Assembly (NCBI GenBank): GCA_003112755.1
Contig: BFBT01000001.1
Span: 1,798,001 to 1,862,000 of the forward strand
DNA: 64,000 bases
Direction: 5' to 3'
Origin: Lawsonibacter asaccharolyticus
Lineage (GTDB): Bacteria > Bacillota > Clostridia > Oscillospirales > Oscillospiraceae
Under the pieces are notes generated by a model. The model made no database searches. It was given only the letters and a program-made list of their open reading frames with translations, and was not told the origin of the DNA. Both the position numbers and the translations under genes were made by a program. Numbering within the stretch: the first letter of the stretch is position 1; every line of letters begins with the position of its first letter. Of this stretch, positions 21,168-29,689 are shown piece after piece.

Positions 21168-22238
21168 ATGCGAAGAAGCGCCGCTGCGTATCAGAAATTC
21201 ACCGAGGACGAGATACGGCAGGCAAACAGTGTGGACATTCTCTCTCTTGCCCGTGGATATGGCTATGAGCCGGAAAAGGCTGGCCGCAAGGCCGTCCACA
21301 TGAAGCACAGCGGCGGTCTGTATATCTTCCCGGAGAACAACCGCTTTTTCCAGTGGACGGGGCCGGATGACGGCATCAAGGGCGGCGCCATTGATTTTGT
21401 CATGCGGGAGGAAAATCTGTCCTTCCCGGAAGCGGTGGGCAAGCTGATCGGCAAGGAATACGCGGCGGAAGCCCGGCAGGTGACGCCCTATGAGAAGAAA
21501 GAGCGCGGGCCGCTGGCGCTGCCTGAAAAGGCGGACAATATGAAGCGGGCCTATTGGTATCTGGTGTCCATCCGGGGGATCAGCCCCCAAATCGTCAGCC
21601 ATTTTATGAACCGGAAAATGATCTATCAGGAGAAAAAGTACGGCAACTGCGTGTTTGTGGGTTATGACGCCGAGGGAACGCCCCGGTACTGCTCTATGCG
21701 GGCGGCCAGAGAAAACAGCTCATTCAAGATGGACGCGACCGGCTCTGATAAAAGCTACCCCTTTTTCCATGAGGGAACAAGCGACCTGTTGATCGTCACC
21801 GAAGCCCCGATTGACCTGATGAGCCATGCGTCCATCGCCGCTGACTTTTACGGGCGGGACTGGACGGAGGATCACCGTATCTCCACCGGCTGCCTCTGGA
21901 ACGGGGCCATTGACCGCTATCTGGAGGGCCATCCGCAGATCAGGCGGCTGGTATTTGCGGTGGACAACGACTATCTGGCCCGTGACAAGGACGGGCGGTT
22001 TCGGAATTGGGGGCAGCTTACGGCGGCCAAGTGGGTTCGGGAATACACCGGACGGGGTTTTCAGTGTGCCGTCCATGTTCCCCATCTGAATGATTTTAAC
22101 ACCGACCTGGTGGAGCGGCGGAAAGGCCGCACCGTGGAGGCTTTAGACCGCCTGCGTATGGCGGAGCTGGAGGCGGAGTTTAACAGGGACGCTACTGAAG
22201 AACCTGAAAACGAAGATGAACAGGAAATGGAGGCTTGA
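21168..22238 (+). CDS. DUF3991/Toprim-domain primase-like protein
   Basis: 356 residues. The N-terminal part has a CHC2-like arrangement without the zinc cysteines (DILSLARGYGYEPEKAG, HSGGLYIFPENNRFFQW, GGAIDFVM, about residues 15-85), the middle is the DUF3991 region (YLVSIRGISPQIVSHFM, about 128), and the C-terminal half is a Toprim domain with acidic motifs IVTEAPIDLMS near 206 and FAVDNDYLARDKDG near 263. This is the usual make-up of ICE-encoded DNA primase-like proteins that may prime the complementary strand of transferred DNA. A ribosome site AGGAAGGCGG precedes the ATG. The acidic tail ends four bases into the next reading frame. Confidence 0.82.
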   Translation: MRRSAAAYQKFTEDEIRQANSVDILSLARGYGYEPEKAGRKAVHMKHSGGLYIFPENNRFFQWTGPDDGIKGGAIDFVMREENLSFPEAVGKLIGKEYAAEARQVTPYEKKERGPLALPEKADNMKRAYWYLVSIRGISPQIVSHFMNRKMIYQEKKYGNCVFVGYDAEGTPRYCSMRAARENSSFKMDATGSDKSYPFFHEGTSDLLIVTEAPIDLMSHASIAADFYGRDWTEDHRISTGCLWNGAIDRYLEGHPQIRRLVFAVDNDYLARDKDGRFRNWGQLTAAKWVREYTGRGFQCAVHVPHLNDFNTDLVERRKGRTVEALDRLRMAELEAEFNRDATEEPENEDEQEMEA

Positions 22239-22240
22239 TT

Positions 22241-23143
22241 ATGGCAAAGATACAGACCTTTGAATTGGACCGATGGAGTGAACCGGATGAGAACCACCGG
22301 GTCAAACACATCGGTATGGCTGACGCCAAGGAAACCTTTGATAAGCTGAAAACGCATTTGGAGGCTCATGGACTTCTCCCGGATGAATACTTTTCGTTCT
22401 CCGGCAAGTATGAGGGATTGACCGGCGAACTTCCTGAATTTGAAGAAGCCCTTTGCATCCCGAATTTCGGTTCCAGCGAGGGAATCTACCTGGATATTTC
22501 CCTGGCCTGCCGGGACAGCGATGGCAAACGGTATTTCCAATCTTTCGCCACCGGCAAGACGCTGGGCGAAACGGCAGATGATTATTTCCGAATGTTCCGT
22601 ATCGCTGCCGAATGTTCCCTGATGCTGAATGGGCGAGGCTTTTCCTATGAAAGAAACAATGTGAACATCGTGCTGACCGAGAAAGAGGCCGCAGCCGTTG
22701 CAAATTCGGTGGAATTAGATCTGTGCGGCTATTTGGAGCCGGAGGCCGAGGCACTGTTGTCCTCCGCTCTGGAGAAGTTCGCTGGCGCCCCCTGCACGGC
22801 CATCCAGACCATCACCTGTCATGGACGCGACGATTACGCTGTCTGGAATGTGGAGATTCCGTCCGATATGTTCCGCTCCATTGTCCGTGAAGCGGCGGAA
22901 AAGGTGGGGACGCTGGAAGAACTGATGGACAGCATGGATGCTACAACCGGCTGTGAAATGCGGCTTTTGACGCAGATGAAGGACGGGCGCTTTGCGTTCT
23001 TCTCCATCCCGGAACGGATGAACGGTTTGCGGGATTATGAAACACAGGGCAGTTCCACCCGTGGGAGCAAGGAACAGATCATGGCGGATATCTTCACAGA
23101 TTGGGAACCTGCTGAAGAACCGGAGGACGAGTTGGAACGCTGA
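22241..23143 (+). CDS. Conserved ICE protein of unknown function
   Basis: About 300 residues, soluble and acidic. It opens with MAKIQTFELDRW and has a conserved middle (SEGIYLDISLACRDSDGKRYFQSFATGKTLGETADDYFRM, described at about residues 87-127), typical of a family seen next to relaxases in Clostridia ICEs. ATG 22241 is chosen because GGAGGCTTGATT precedes it; an ATG at 22235 overlaps the preceding stop. It is the last gene before the non-coding oriT-like region. No catalytic motif is visible. Confidence 0.6.
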   Translation: MAKIQTFELDRWSEPDENHRVKHIGMADAKETFDKLKTHLEAHGLLPDEYFSFSGKYEGLTGELPEFEEALCIPNFGSSEGIYLDISLACRDSDGKRYFQSFATGKTLGETADDYFRMFRIAAECSLMLNGRGFSYERNNVNIVLTEKEAAAVANSVELDLCGYLEPEAEALLSSALEKFAGAPCTAIQTITCHGRDDYAVWNVEIPSDMFRSIVREAAEKVGTLEELMDSMDATTGCEMRLLTQMKDGRFAFFSIPERMNGLRDYETQGSSTRGSKEQIMADIFTDWEPAEEPEDELER

Positions 23144-23174
23144 CCCTCTCACTTCTCTTTTCATCCGTACTGAC

Positions 23175-23355
23175 CGCCCCACCGGGGCGCCCCGAAGCCG
23201 GGAAACCGCAGGCTGGGCCTGCGTTTCCCCGGTTAAGGCAGGAATAGCCGTCATACCTGACGGCGGGCCGACTGCTTGAAAGCCGTGCTTTCAACGGGTT
23301 TTTGAGAATTTTACAAGGTATGATTTTTTGATTTTGGTGTGATTTTTGTCACACC
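23175..23355. other. Candidate origin of transfer (oriT) with four inverted repeats
   Basis: The 200-base gap before the mobC-relaxase pair holds four clean inverted repeats: CGCCCC/GGGGCG at 23175-23189, a long imperfect one at 23198-23232 (CCGGGAAAC..CGCAGG with CCTGCG..TTTCCCCGG), TTGAAAGC/GCTTTCAA at 23276-23294, and GGTGTGA/TCACACC at 23336-23355. Base composition shifts from GC-rich to AT-rich across it. Location upstream of the RHH protein and relaxase is the standard oriT context; the nick site itself cannot be named. Confidence 0.5.
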
Positions 23356-23375
23356 TTATGGAAGGGAGGCTTGAC

Positions 23376-23858
23376 TTGAAGGAATCCCCCATCCGAACCG
23401 AGCGCAAAACCATCCATCTGCCCCCGGACACCATTCAGGCGCTCAATAAGCTGGCGGCCAGGAATGGGACGGACTTCTCCAAAGAGGTACGGCGGGCGAT
23501 TGACGAATATCTGGATTTGGAAAGTACCGCTGAGAACATCGACATGATAAGCGGCGTAATTCGGCAGGAACTCAGCGGACAGATCAAGGGGCTGGGAAAC
23601 CGGCTGGCCGGACTTATCAACCGCCTGACGATCATATCCGCCGCAGGCTACTATGCCAATATTGCCATCATCGCTGACCTGATCGACCGGGACCGCTATT
23701 CTTCTTTTGAGAAGATCGAGGCGGCGGCCCGAAAAGAGGCGTTGGCGTTTGCAAACCAGAAGAACGCCGACGCCCTGCGTATTTTTCTGGATGACGAGGA
23801 AATGAAAAAGGCGATTCAGGCTGTTCAGGGAGGTCGCCGTGTCGATCCTGATCTATAA
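23376..23858 (+). CDS. mobC: MobC-like ribbon-helix-helix relaxosome protein
   Basis: About 160 residues. The N-terminus RKTIHLPPDTIQALNKLAAR followed by FSKEVRRAIDEYLDL is a ribbon-helix-helix DNA-binding fold; the rest is helical with a hydrophobic stretch LAGLINRLTIISAAGYYANI resembling MobC/NikA accessory proteins. The TTG at 23376 has AAGGGAGG 6 bases before it and is preferred; ATG 23358 is an in-frame alternative. It overlaps the relaxase gene by 20 bases. The expected job is to bind oriT just upstream and guide the relaxase. Confidence 0.72.
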   Translation: MKESPIRTERKTIHLPPDTIQALNKLAARNGTDFSKEVRRAIDEYLDLESTAENIDMISGVIRQELSGQIKGLGNRLAGLINRLTIISAAGYYANIAIIADLIDRDRYSSFEKIEAAARKEALAFANQKNADALRIFLDDEEMKKAIQAVQGGRRVDPDL

Positions 23859-25074
23859 GCAGTGCCACCGGCACCCCAATCAGAAAAAGACGCCCAAGTG
23901 CAACTATGCCCACATCGGCTATATCGCCACCCGTCCCGGCGCGGTGAAAAATGAGGGGATGCGTCACGGCCTGTTCGGGAAGCTGGAACCCGGCGAGGTG
24001 CGGGAGTTTGCCACCTGGCAGGAGGCAGCCCGTCTGGTGCGGGAGCTGTCTTACCGCCGTGTGAATATGTATCGGGGTATTATCTCTTTTTCCCCGGAAA
24101 CAGCGGCCGAGCTGGGGCTGACCGATCACAAAGCCTGGGAGGACTATATTGAGCGTCACATTTTAACGCTGGCAAAATACAACGGAATCCGGGTGCAAAA
24201 TCTACAATGGGCAGCCGCCCACCATAATGAGCGAGGCCATCCGCACATCCATGTGGTGTTCTGGGACAAAAATCAGCGCACAATGGTTCCCTTTGTCCAT
24301 CCCAGCATACCGGATAAAATACGCAGGCAGTTGATCCGTGACACCTTCGCGGACAAAATTCAGGCATATTGTGAAACGAAGCAGCGGGCCAGAGAGCAGC
24401 TTACCGCAGCCGCCGTTGATCTGGTTGATGAGTTTGAGCAATATATGGAGCGGCTTCATCCCAGCGAGTATAAGCGCCTGCGGGAAACCTTCGGCCATAT
24501 CACGGATGATGAGTTGGGCGCCGTCCCACTGGACGGCATTTTGAGTGCGGATGAGCTGGCCCATTTCATTCCCGGCCTGTTTTCCCTGAAAGAAAAGATG
24601 CCGAAAAAAGGCCGCCTGGCCTATAAACTGTTACCAGAAGAAGTAAAGGCCGAATTGGATACCTTCGTCGCCAGCTTGAAAGCGAATTGTAAATACATCG
24701 GTGATTTGGTAAACGAATATGCGGACGCCAAGTGCCAGCTTGCCATGCTCTATGATACCGACCCCGCCCATGTAGAGGAACAGCAGCAGAAAGGAATCGC
24801 GGAAGCGGACAAGTTGATCGCCAACAAGGTATTGGAGGCCATACGCGCCATGCTTCGCAAGGATCGGGAAACCGGCGCTTTTGAGTATGCGGAGGCCCGA
24901 AAAGCCTACTATACGGAGCAGATGATTTGTGAAATCCTGATGGCGTTGGAACAGAACGCCGTCAACATGGGTATGGAGTACGACGATTGCCAGAAGGCTA
25001 TGGGAGGTGATCTTTCCAAGGCAGCCAAAAAGGAATGGTATTTACGGCACAAGGACAGGGGCATGGAACCATAA
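23839..25074 (+). CDS. MobP3/MobL-family relaxase
   Basis: 411 residues from a GTG with GGGAGGTC upstream, inside the end of the mobC gene. The HUH motif is HHNERGHPHIHVVFW near residues 127-141, which gives the two metal-binding histidines. Upstream, YRGIISFSPETAAELG is the family's second block and the probable catalytic tyrosines lie in the N-terminal 80 residues (YAHIGYIATRPGA, YRRVNMYRG). The C-terminal half is helical with no helicase. It should nick oriT and remain covalently bound to the 5' end, handing the strand to the VirD4-like coupling protein at 54966. Confidence 0.85.
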   Translation: MSILIYKQCHRHPNQKKTPKCNYAHIGYIATRPGAVKNEGMRHGLFGKLEPGEVREFATWQEAARLVRELSYRRVNMYRGIISFSPETAAELGLTDHKAWEDYIERHILTLAKYNGIRVQNLQWAAAHHNERGHPHIHVVFWDKNQRTMVPFVHPSIPDKIRRQLIRDTFADKIQAYCETKQRAREQLTAAAVDLVDEFEQYMERLHPSEYKRLRETFGHITDDELGAVPLDGILSADELAHFIPGLFSLKEKMPKKGRLAYKLLPEEVKAELDTFVASLKANCKYIGDLVNEYADAKCQLAMLYDTDPAHVEEQQQKGIAEADKLIANKVLEAIRAMLRKDRETGAFEYAEARKAYYTEQMICEILMALEQNAVNMGMEYDDCQKAMGGDLSKAAKKEWYLRHKDRGMEP

Positions 25075-25131
25075 CCAATGTGCAGCGCAAGAGAAAAATC
25101 GGAAAAGTTGATGCTTGTCGATAAAAGTCGC

Positions 25132-25193
25132 TTGAAAAAGTTTTCGGTTTGCGTTAAAACTCCCTTGAAAAAGTTGTTGCTTTCGGCTATACT
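25132..25193 (+). promoter_or_regulatory. Tandem duplicated promoter before the AAA/DUF4143 gene
   Basis: TTGAAA at 25165-25170, 17 bases, TATACT at 25188-25193 is a near-consensus promoter. A similar unit 33 bases upstream has TTGAAA at 25132-25137, 17 bases, TAAAAC. Both share CTTGAAAAAGTT. The gene is therefore expressed independently of the relaxase. Confidence 0.6.
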
Positions 25194-25226
25194 GAAATAA
25201 AACAGAATAAGGGAGGCGAAACTGTC

Positions 25227-26546
25227 ATGCTGAAAAGGAAAATTGAGCAGAAACTGATTGACTGGAAAAACACAGAAAATCGCAAGCCATTGATTATCAA
25301 GGGCTGCCGACAGTGCGGCAAGACATTTTCTGTCCTTGACTTTGCAAAGAAAAATTATAAAAATGTTGTGTACCTGAATTTTTTTGAAAATCCAGACTAT
25401 GCCTCTGTATTTGCCGGGTCCCTGGAAGTGGACACAATCGTGATGATGCTGTCCGCCCTGCTGGGCAGCGAGGCGGTGTTTGAAAGCGGAAGTACAGTCT
25501 TGATTCTGGACGAGATTCAGGAGTGCCCGGAGGCCCGAACCGCCCTGAAGTTTTTCCGAATTGATGGGCGCTATGATGTGATAGGCACCGGCTCTCTGCT
25601 GGGTGTGAAGGGGTATGGAAAAGAACCGAAATCTGTTCCGGTCGGATCGGAAACGGTGATTGATATGTACCCTCTGGATTTTGAAGAATTTCTGTGGGCC
25701 AACAGGATTGCTGACCCTGTAATTGATATGTTAAAGAAGTGCTTGCAGAAAGAGACGCCTGTCCCGGAGGCCCTGCACAACCGTATGAAGCAACTGCTCC
25801 TGCAATATGTGGTTGTCGGAGGTATGCCGGATGCCGTACAGACCTTTGTAGATACGAAGCAGATGGATGAGGTACTGCAAATCCAGCGCGATATTGTCCG
25901 CTCCTATGAGGACGATATGGTGAAGTATGCCGAGAAGAAGGACAAATCACGGATTAAGGAGTGTTTTCAGTCTATCCCGAAGCAGCTCAGTAAAGAAAAC
26001 AAGAAATTTCAATACTCCGTTGTCAAAAAAGGTTCAACCGCATCAAAATATGCCGGGAGCCTTCAATGGATCGAGGATGCCGGGATCATTGTCCGCTGCT
26101 ATAATCTGAGCATTACGGAACTGCCTTTGGATGGGAATGCCGAGGAAGATATATTCAAGGTGTATATGCGGGACTGCGGCCTTTTTGTCAGTATGCTGGA
26201 GGATGGCACACAGTACGACATCCTGCAAGGAAATCTTTACGGCTATAAAGGCGCGATTTTTGAAAATCTGATTGCGGATGTTTTCGGTAAGATGGGACGA
26301 AAACTCTACTATTTCCACAAAGACAGCGGCTTGGAAGTGGACTTTGTGATCCGTTATAAAGGACAATGCACACTGGTGGAGGTCAAAGCGTCCACAGGGA
26401 ATACGAAAAGCACCAGAACGATCCTGCGCCATCCTGAAAAGTACCATGTCAGCCAGGCAATCAAGCTGGGGGACTACAATGTAGGACGCACCGAACAGCT
26501 TCTCACACTCCCGCTGTATATGGCGTTCCTGCTGAAAGAACTGTGA
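25227..26546 (+). CDS. AAA ATPase with DUF4143 domain
   Basis: 439 residues. The N-terminal ATPase has Walker A GCRQCGKTFS near residue 26 and Walker B VLILDEIQECPEARTALKFF near 90; the C-terminal DUF4143 region has nuclease-like residues LEVDFVIRYKGQCTLVEVKA near 370, which resemble a PD-(D/E)xK core (D..E-x-K). Members are widespread in anaerobes; role unknown, sometimes proposed in defence. Own tandem promoter and own terminator mark it as inserted cargo between relaxase and downstream ICE genes. GGGAGGCG precedes the ATG. Confidence 0.85.
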   Translation: MLKRKIEQKLIDWKNTENRKPLIIKGCRQCGKTFSVLDFAKKNYKNVVYLNFFENPDYASVFAGSLEVDTIVMMLSALLGSEAVFESGSTVLILDEIQECPEARTALKFFRIDGRYDVIGTGSLLGVKGYGKEPKSVPVGSETVIDMYPLDFEEFLWANRIADPVIDMLKKCLQKETPVPEALHNRMKQLLLQYVVVGGMPDAVQTFVDTKQMDEVLQIQRDIVRSYEDDMVKYAEKKDKSRIKECFQSIPKQLSKENKKFQYSVVKKGSTASKYAGSLQWIEDAGIIVRCYNLSITELPLDGNAEEDIFKVYMRDCGLFVSMLEDGTQYDILQGNLYGYKGAIFENLIADVFGKMGRKLYYFHKDSGLEVDFVIRYKGQCTLVEVKASTGNTKSTRTILRHPEKYHVSQAIKLGDYNVGRTEQLLTLPLYMAFLLKEL

Positions 26547-26579
26547 GCGGATAGCTCAAACTTAAATATGTCCAATGCG

Positions 26580-26609
26580 AAAGGCAGTCCATTGAGGGCT
26601 GCCTTTTTT
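26580..26609 (+). terminator. Terminator after the AAA/DUF4143 gene
   Basis: AAAGGCAG pairs with CTGCCTTT around an 11-base loop and runs into TTTTTT, 34 bases after the stop. Confidence 0.75.
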
Positions 26610-26670
26610 GCTGTCCTGCGGCATCAAACAAATCAAACAACCGGCCGCCCGGTTCGAGAAAGGAGTTTGG

Positions 26671-26997
26671 ATGAACACAGTAACAACGAGTTATAAGCAT
26701 AACGGGGTGCCGGTGTCTATCCCCAGAGGGTCCTATGGCGTGACCCGCCTGACGGCCCGGCTGTATGAGTACCCCAAAGGGCATCCCTGCCGGGGGTGCC
26801 CTTTTACTTTACGGACTTCCGTTCCGTCCTGTATGTTCCCCAGCCGAAAGGACGGCGGGTGCCTCTGGTACGATCTGAAGCGGAAGAAGCGCCCGCCCCT
26901 GCCGCACACCTATCCCCAGAATCAGGCGGCAGTAGAACGGATTTTTGATTTCATTGAAGTTCTCAAAAAGATGATGAAACAAAAAGGTTACTCGTAA
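26671..26997 (+). CDS. Small cysteine-containing conserved ICE protein
   Basis: 108 residues, ATG with AAAGGAG 8 bases upstream. Four cysteines in CRGCPF, SCMF and GGCLWY (about residues 40-70) suggest a small metal site; the tail KMMKQKGYS is basic. The N-terminal SIPRGSYGVTRLTARLY segment is unlike any family I can name. It restarts the ICE gene series after the AAA cargo gene and sits 17 bases before the next gene. Confidence 0.55.
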   Translation: MNTVTTSYKHNGVPVSIPRGSYGVTRLTARLYEYPKGHPCRGCPFTLRTSVPSCMFPSRKDGGCLWYDLKRKKRPPLPHTYPQNQAAVERIFDFIEVLKKMMKQKGYS

Positions 26998-27014
26998 GAA
27001 AGGAGGATTGCCGG

Positions 27015-27698
27015 TTGCGGAGCAAAACAGATTTTTACCGGCTGTTCTTTGAACAGCTCGCCCGAAAGGGCTTTGATGTAAAACGATCCCAATCTTCGGA
27101 TTATATTGCGGACATCTACTATAAAAATCAGCTTGTGGCCTACTTCTCCAAGGCGGATACGGTGATCCAAAACCCGTTTGTCGCTGTGAAGGATAAGGTC
27201 ATGCGACTTATCAACGACACCGCCCAGAACACAGCGGTCAAGGTGGGCATCTGCCGGGACTGCCCCTACACGGACGCCAACGAAAAGCTGCCCAACGGTT
27301 CCTACAAGCTGGCGGAATACAACGGCGTGACTTTGGCCTGCAAGGAGCATCACCTGTTCGGCTATGTGTTCTCCACCTACCGCACAGCCCCGGATTCCGG
27401 GGAAATGCTGGCGCGTCAGGTCTTTTACAACAAAGAGTTTGCCGGTCAGGACTTTGCCAAGCGCAGCGGCCTGGTGGACGAAAAGGCACTGTTCAGCGAG
27501 GAAGAACTAAGGGTTCTTCACGCCGGACTTGTCAAAATGAGCATACTCGATCAGGATGTTTCCAATGACGCCCGTGAATCCGTGGAGCGGATTCTTGATA
27601 AAATCGAGGAAATTATGCCGGAGCTGCGGGAGGCCGACATGGACTTTGATTTTGATATGGAATTTGGGCTGAATGATGAAATGGAGATGGGAGGATAG
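27015..27698 (+). CDS. Conserved ICE protein of unknown function
   Basis: 227 residues from a TTG start with AGGAGG 8 bases upstream. The N-terminal part (DFYRLFFEQLARKGFDVKRS, YKNQLVAYFSKADTVIQN) looks like a small alpha/beta fold; residues near 75-105 contain CRDCPY and CKEHH, a possible metal site. The C-terminus is acidic with alternating hydrophobic residues (DMDFDFDMEFGLNDEMEM). No family recognised. Three bases separate it from the next gene. Confidence 0.6.
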   Translation: MRSKTDFYRLFFEQLARKGFDVKRSQSSDYIADIYYKNQLVAYFSKADTVIQNPFVAVKDKVMRLINDTAQNTAVKVGICRDCPYTDANEKLPNGSYKLAEYNGVTLACKEHHLFGYVFSTYRTAPDSGEMLARQVFYNKEFAGQDFAKRSGLVDEKALFSEEELRVLHAGLVKMSILDQDVSNDARESVERILDKIEEIMPELREADMDFDFDMEFGLNDEMEMGG

Positions 27699-27701
27699 CC
27701 T

Positions 27702-27989
27702 ATGATGAACAGCAAGCGGAACCAGACAATCGCTATCGCCCGGTTTCTCATGTATAAGCACAGCCTGAACCAGCAGCTTGACGGCATGACGGACGAGGAA
27801 TATCTGGCCGACCCTATCGGACTGGATGTGGGCAGCTATGTGAAGGATTTGATGCGGTACTGCCCGGAAAATGTGGTGGATCAGGTCATGGAGCATCAGG
27901 ACGCGCTTTTGAGGCGGCTGGGGACGGACTATCTCTCTGTGATTGCGTTTATGCCCTATGAGGAAGATGGAGGTGTGAGGTATGCGTGA
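27702..27989 (+). CDS. Small conserved ICE protein of unknown function
   Basis: 95 residues, helical and acidic (NQTIAIARFLMYKHSLNQQL; DVGSYVKDLMRYCPENVVDQV). A GGGAGGATAG ribosome site precedes the ATG, and the end overlaps the following gene by 8 bases. No recognised motif. Confidence 0.55.
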   Translation: MMNSKRNQTIAIARFLMYKHSLNQQLDGMTDEEYLADPIGLDVGSYVKDLMRYCPENVVDQVMEHQDALLRRLGTDYLSVIAFMPYEEDGGVRYA

Positions 27990-28350
27990 CGGGCGCCCAA
28001 ATCCCGATATATGGGGGAACATCATCACCTGCGGCGAGATCGCCGTAGGCATCTATGAGATTGTCGGAAGCAAAAAGCGGGGGCTTGAGATACCCAAGGC
28101 CGTTGCGGAGGAAATTCTGCCGGAATCCGTCATGGAGCAGGCCGTACAGGACGGCGAGGCCCTGTGCTTTACCGATCCGGTTTCCAACGCCATTGTTGCC
28201 GACGCCCTGCTGGAGCAGGAGCTTGTGACCGACCCGAAGGCTGCCGCACGATTGGAGGCCATCCGGCAGCTTGATGATGTGTCCTATGACACCGGCTTTG
28301 AGCCACCCATCAGCGATTTAGAGCTGGACGGGCTGGATTTGGAAAGGTAG
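27982..28350 (+). CDS. Small conserved ICE protein of unknown function
   Basis: 122 residues from ATG 27982 with GGAGGTG upstream, coupled to the preceding gene. Two segments stand out, ITCGEIAVGIYEIVGSKKRG near residue 15 and DPVSNAIVADALLEQELVTD near 65, and the tail is acidic (ELDGLDLER). The stop is 8 bases before the broken DUF4406 gene. No family name. Confidence 0.55.
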   Translation: MRDGRPNPDIWGNIITCGEIAVGIYEIVGSKKRGLEIPKAVAEEILPESVMEQAVQDGEALCFTDPVSNAIVADALLEQELVTDPKAAARLEAIRQLDDVSYDTGFEPPISDLELDGLDLER

Positions 28351-28358
28351 GTGATAAA

Positions 28359-28727
28359 TTGCGGCTGGTTTATATCTCATCCCCCCTGCGCGGGGATGTG
28401 GAGCGGAATATCCAAAGGGCAAGGGACTACTGCGCGTATGCGGCATCCTGCGGGGTGATTCCCCTGGCGCCCCACACGATCTTCACGCAATATCTGGACG
28501 ATGAACAGCCGGAGTAGCGGGAACAGGGATTGCGGATGGGTGGTGAGCTTCTGACCCGATGTGACGAGCTTTGGGTTATGGGCAGCGCCATTTTTTCCGG
28601 GATGCGGGAAGAAATGGAACTTGCAAAGAAACTCTATATGCCCATTTTCTATGTATCAGACGAAATGAGACGAGATTTGTCAAGGTTATTTTCTCCCGCT
28701 GAATACAAATGTCCAACTTTACTGTGA
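28359..28727 (+). pseudogene. DUF4406 (deoxyribosyltransferase-like) gene with in-frame amber stop
   Basis: Starting at TTG 28359, the frame reads LRLVYISSPLRGD, a classic DUF4406 opening, then ARDYCAYAASCGVIPLAPH, and meets TAG at 28515-28517 (codon 53) in the sequence DEQPE-stop-REQGLRMG. The same frame continues without shift through RCDELWVMGSAIFSGMREEM to TGA at 28725. One base change (GAG to TAG is the likeliest) has therefore split an otherwise intact gene of about 122 codons. Relatives resemble nucleoside 2-deoxyribosyltransferases and are common on phages and ICEs. Confidence 0.75.
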
Positions 28728-28732
28728 ATAGC

Positions 28733-28951
28733 TCAGATATAATAAACACAGAGCCGCAGAATGGCCAGGGTTGCCATCACCGCCGCAATGATTAGGATGG
28801 TGTTTCGGTTTTCTCCGGCCACTCCGATGTCAATCATACTGGCCAGGGCAGTAGGCAGCAGCATGGCTGTCACAGCGGAGAGCAGCATCAGCGCCAAGAG
28901 GGCGGCCACATGCTTTCCGCTGAGTTTTACACGGGAAAAAATCGTACCCAT
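28733..28951 (-). pseudogene. N-terminal stub of an ABC exporter (membrane part)
   Basis: 72 residues beginning MGTIFSRVKLSGKHVAALLA, the usual start of a fused permease-ATPase exporter of the MsbA/MdlB type, with one full membrane helix (ALMLLSAVTAMLLPTALASM) and the beginning of the second. It then stops shortly after LAILRLCVYYI, where about 500 further residues would be expected. It is divergent from the TetR gene, the usual layout for a drug exporter controlled by its neighbour. It abuts the DUF4406 remnant. Confidence 0.7.
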
Positions 28952-29142
28952 AGTTTTCCTTTCTGCTCGTCGTACTCGCATTTTAGCTTGACAGGGCAAA
29001 TAGCAAATGATAGTATAAATGAAACGATAGTATCATAGATGCTATGAATATCACAGAAGCAGGCGTTGTCAATAGTCCGAGCGAAAGTGGAACAAATGAC
29101 AATCCTTGTTTCAATGATACGCAATTAAAGGAGACGTTTCTT
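28952..29142. promoter_or_regulatory. Divergent promoter and operator region between ABC stub and TetR gene
   Basis: GATAGTAT occurs twice, at 29009-29016 and 29026-29033, within an AT-rich stretch that also carries -10-like boxes for both strands. This spacing suits binding by the TetR-type protein encoded next to it. Confidence 0.4.
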
Positions 29143-29670
29143 ATGCGAAGGACAACGGCTACAACAGACTATCTGAAAGAATGTATGGGTACAGCGTTGC
29201 TGGAACTAATGAAAGAAAAACCCATTGAAAAAATCAGTATTGAGGAGATGACTGCCAAGGCAGATGTAGGTCGCTCCACTTATTTCCGTTATTTCAAAAG
29301 TAAAGATGAAGTTCTGTCTTTCAAAATCACATGTCTGTGGAAGCGCTTTTCCGACGAACACGGTGCTACCAACTTCGCCACTGGTAGTTATGACGGCATC
29401 AGGCTGTTTTTTGAATTTTGCCTTTCCACTCGTCCTATTTGTGATCTGCTCTACTCAGCTGATCGCCAATATGTGATTCTAAACTTCTATTTACAAGAAG
29501 CGGCATCCATTGTCGCTAATGCCGATGCCAAAACGCACTACTTTATCCAATTTATTACATATGGATTGTTTGGGCTTATGAATGCGTGGGTATTACGAGG
29601 CTATAAAGAAACCCCACAGGAAATGGCACAAATAGTTTGCGATTGGGAAGCATCTTCGGAGGAGAAATAA
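29143..29670 (+). CDS. TetR/AcrR-family transcriptional regulator
   Basis: 175 residues. The N-terminal DNA-binding domain reads YLKECMGTALLELMKEKPIEKISIEEMTAKADVGRSTYFRYFKSKDEVL (described, about residues 8-58), with the typical HTH VGRSTYFRYF. The C-terminal ligand domain is of the short, TetR_C_14-like type. ATG 29143 has AAAGGAG 9 bases upstream; the longer open frame to 29044 lacks a ribosome site. The neighbouring ABC exporter is reduced to a stub, so its main target may be lost; it may still control the following truncated cls gene. Confidence 0.8.
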   Translation: MRRTTATTDYLKECMGTALLELMKEKPIEKISIEEMTAKADVGRSTYFRYFKSKDEVLSFKITCLWKRFSDEHGATNFATGSYDGIRLFFEFCLSTRPICDLLYSADRQYVILNFYLQEAASIVANADAKTHYFIQFITYGLFGLMNAWVLRGYKETPQEMAQIVCDWEASSEEK

Positions 29671-29689
29671 CATAGAGGGGGGTAAACAT

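Noticed and set aside
29044..29142. Extended N-terminus of the TetR protein from 29044
   Set aside because: No ribosome site, and TetR proteins normally begin close to the HTH; ATG 29143 has AAAGGAG at the right distance.
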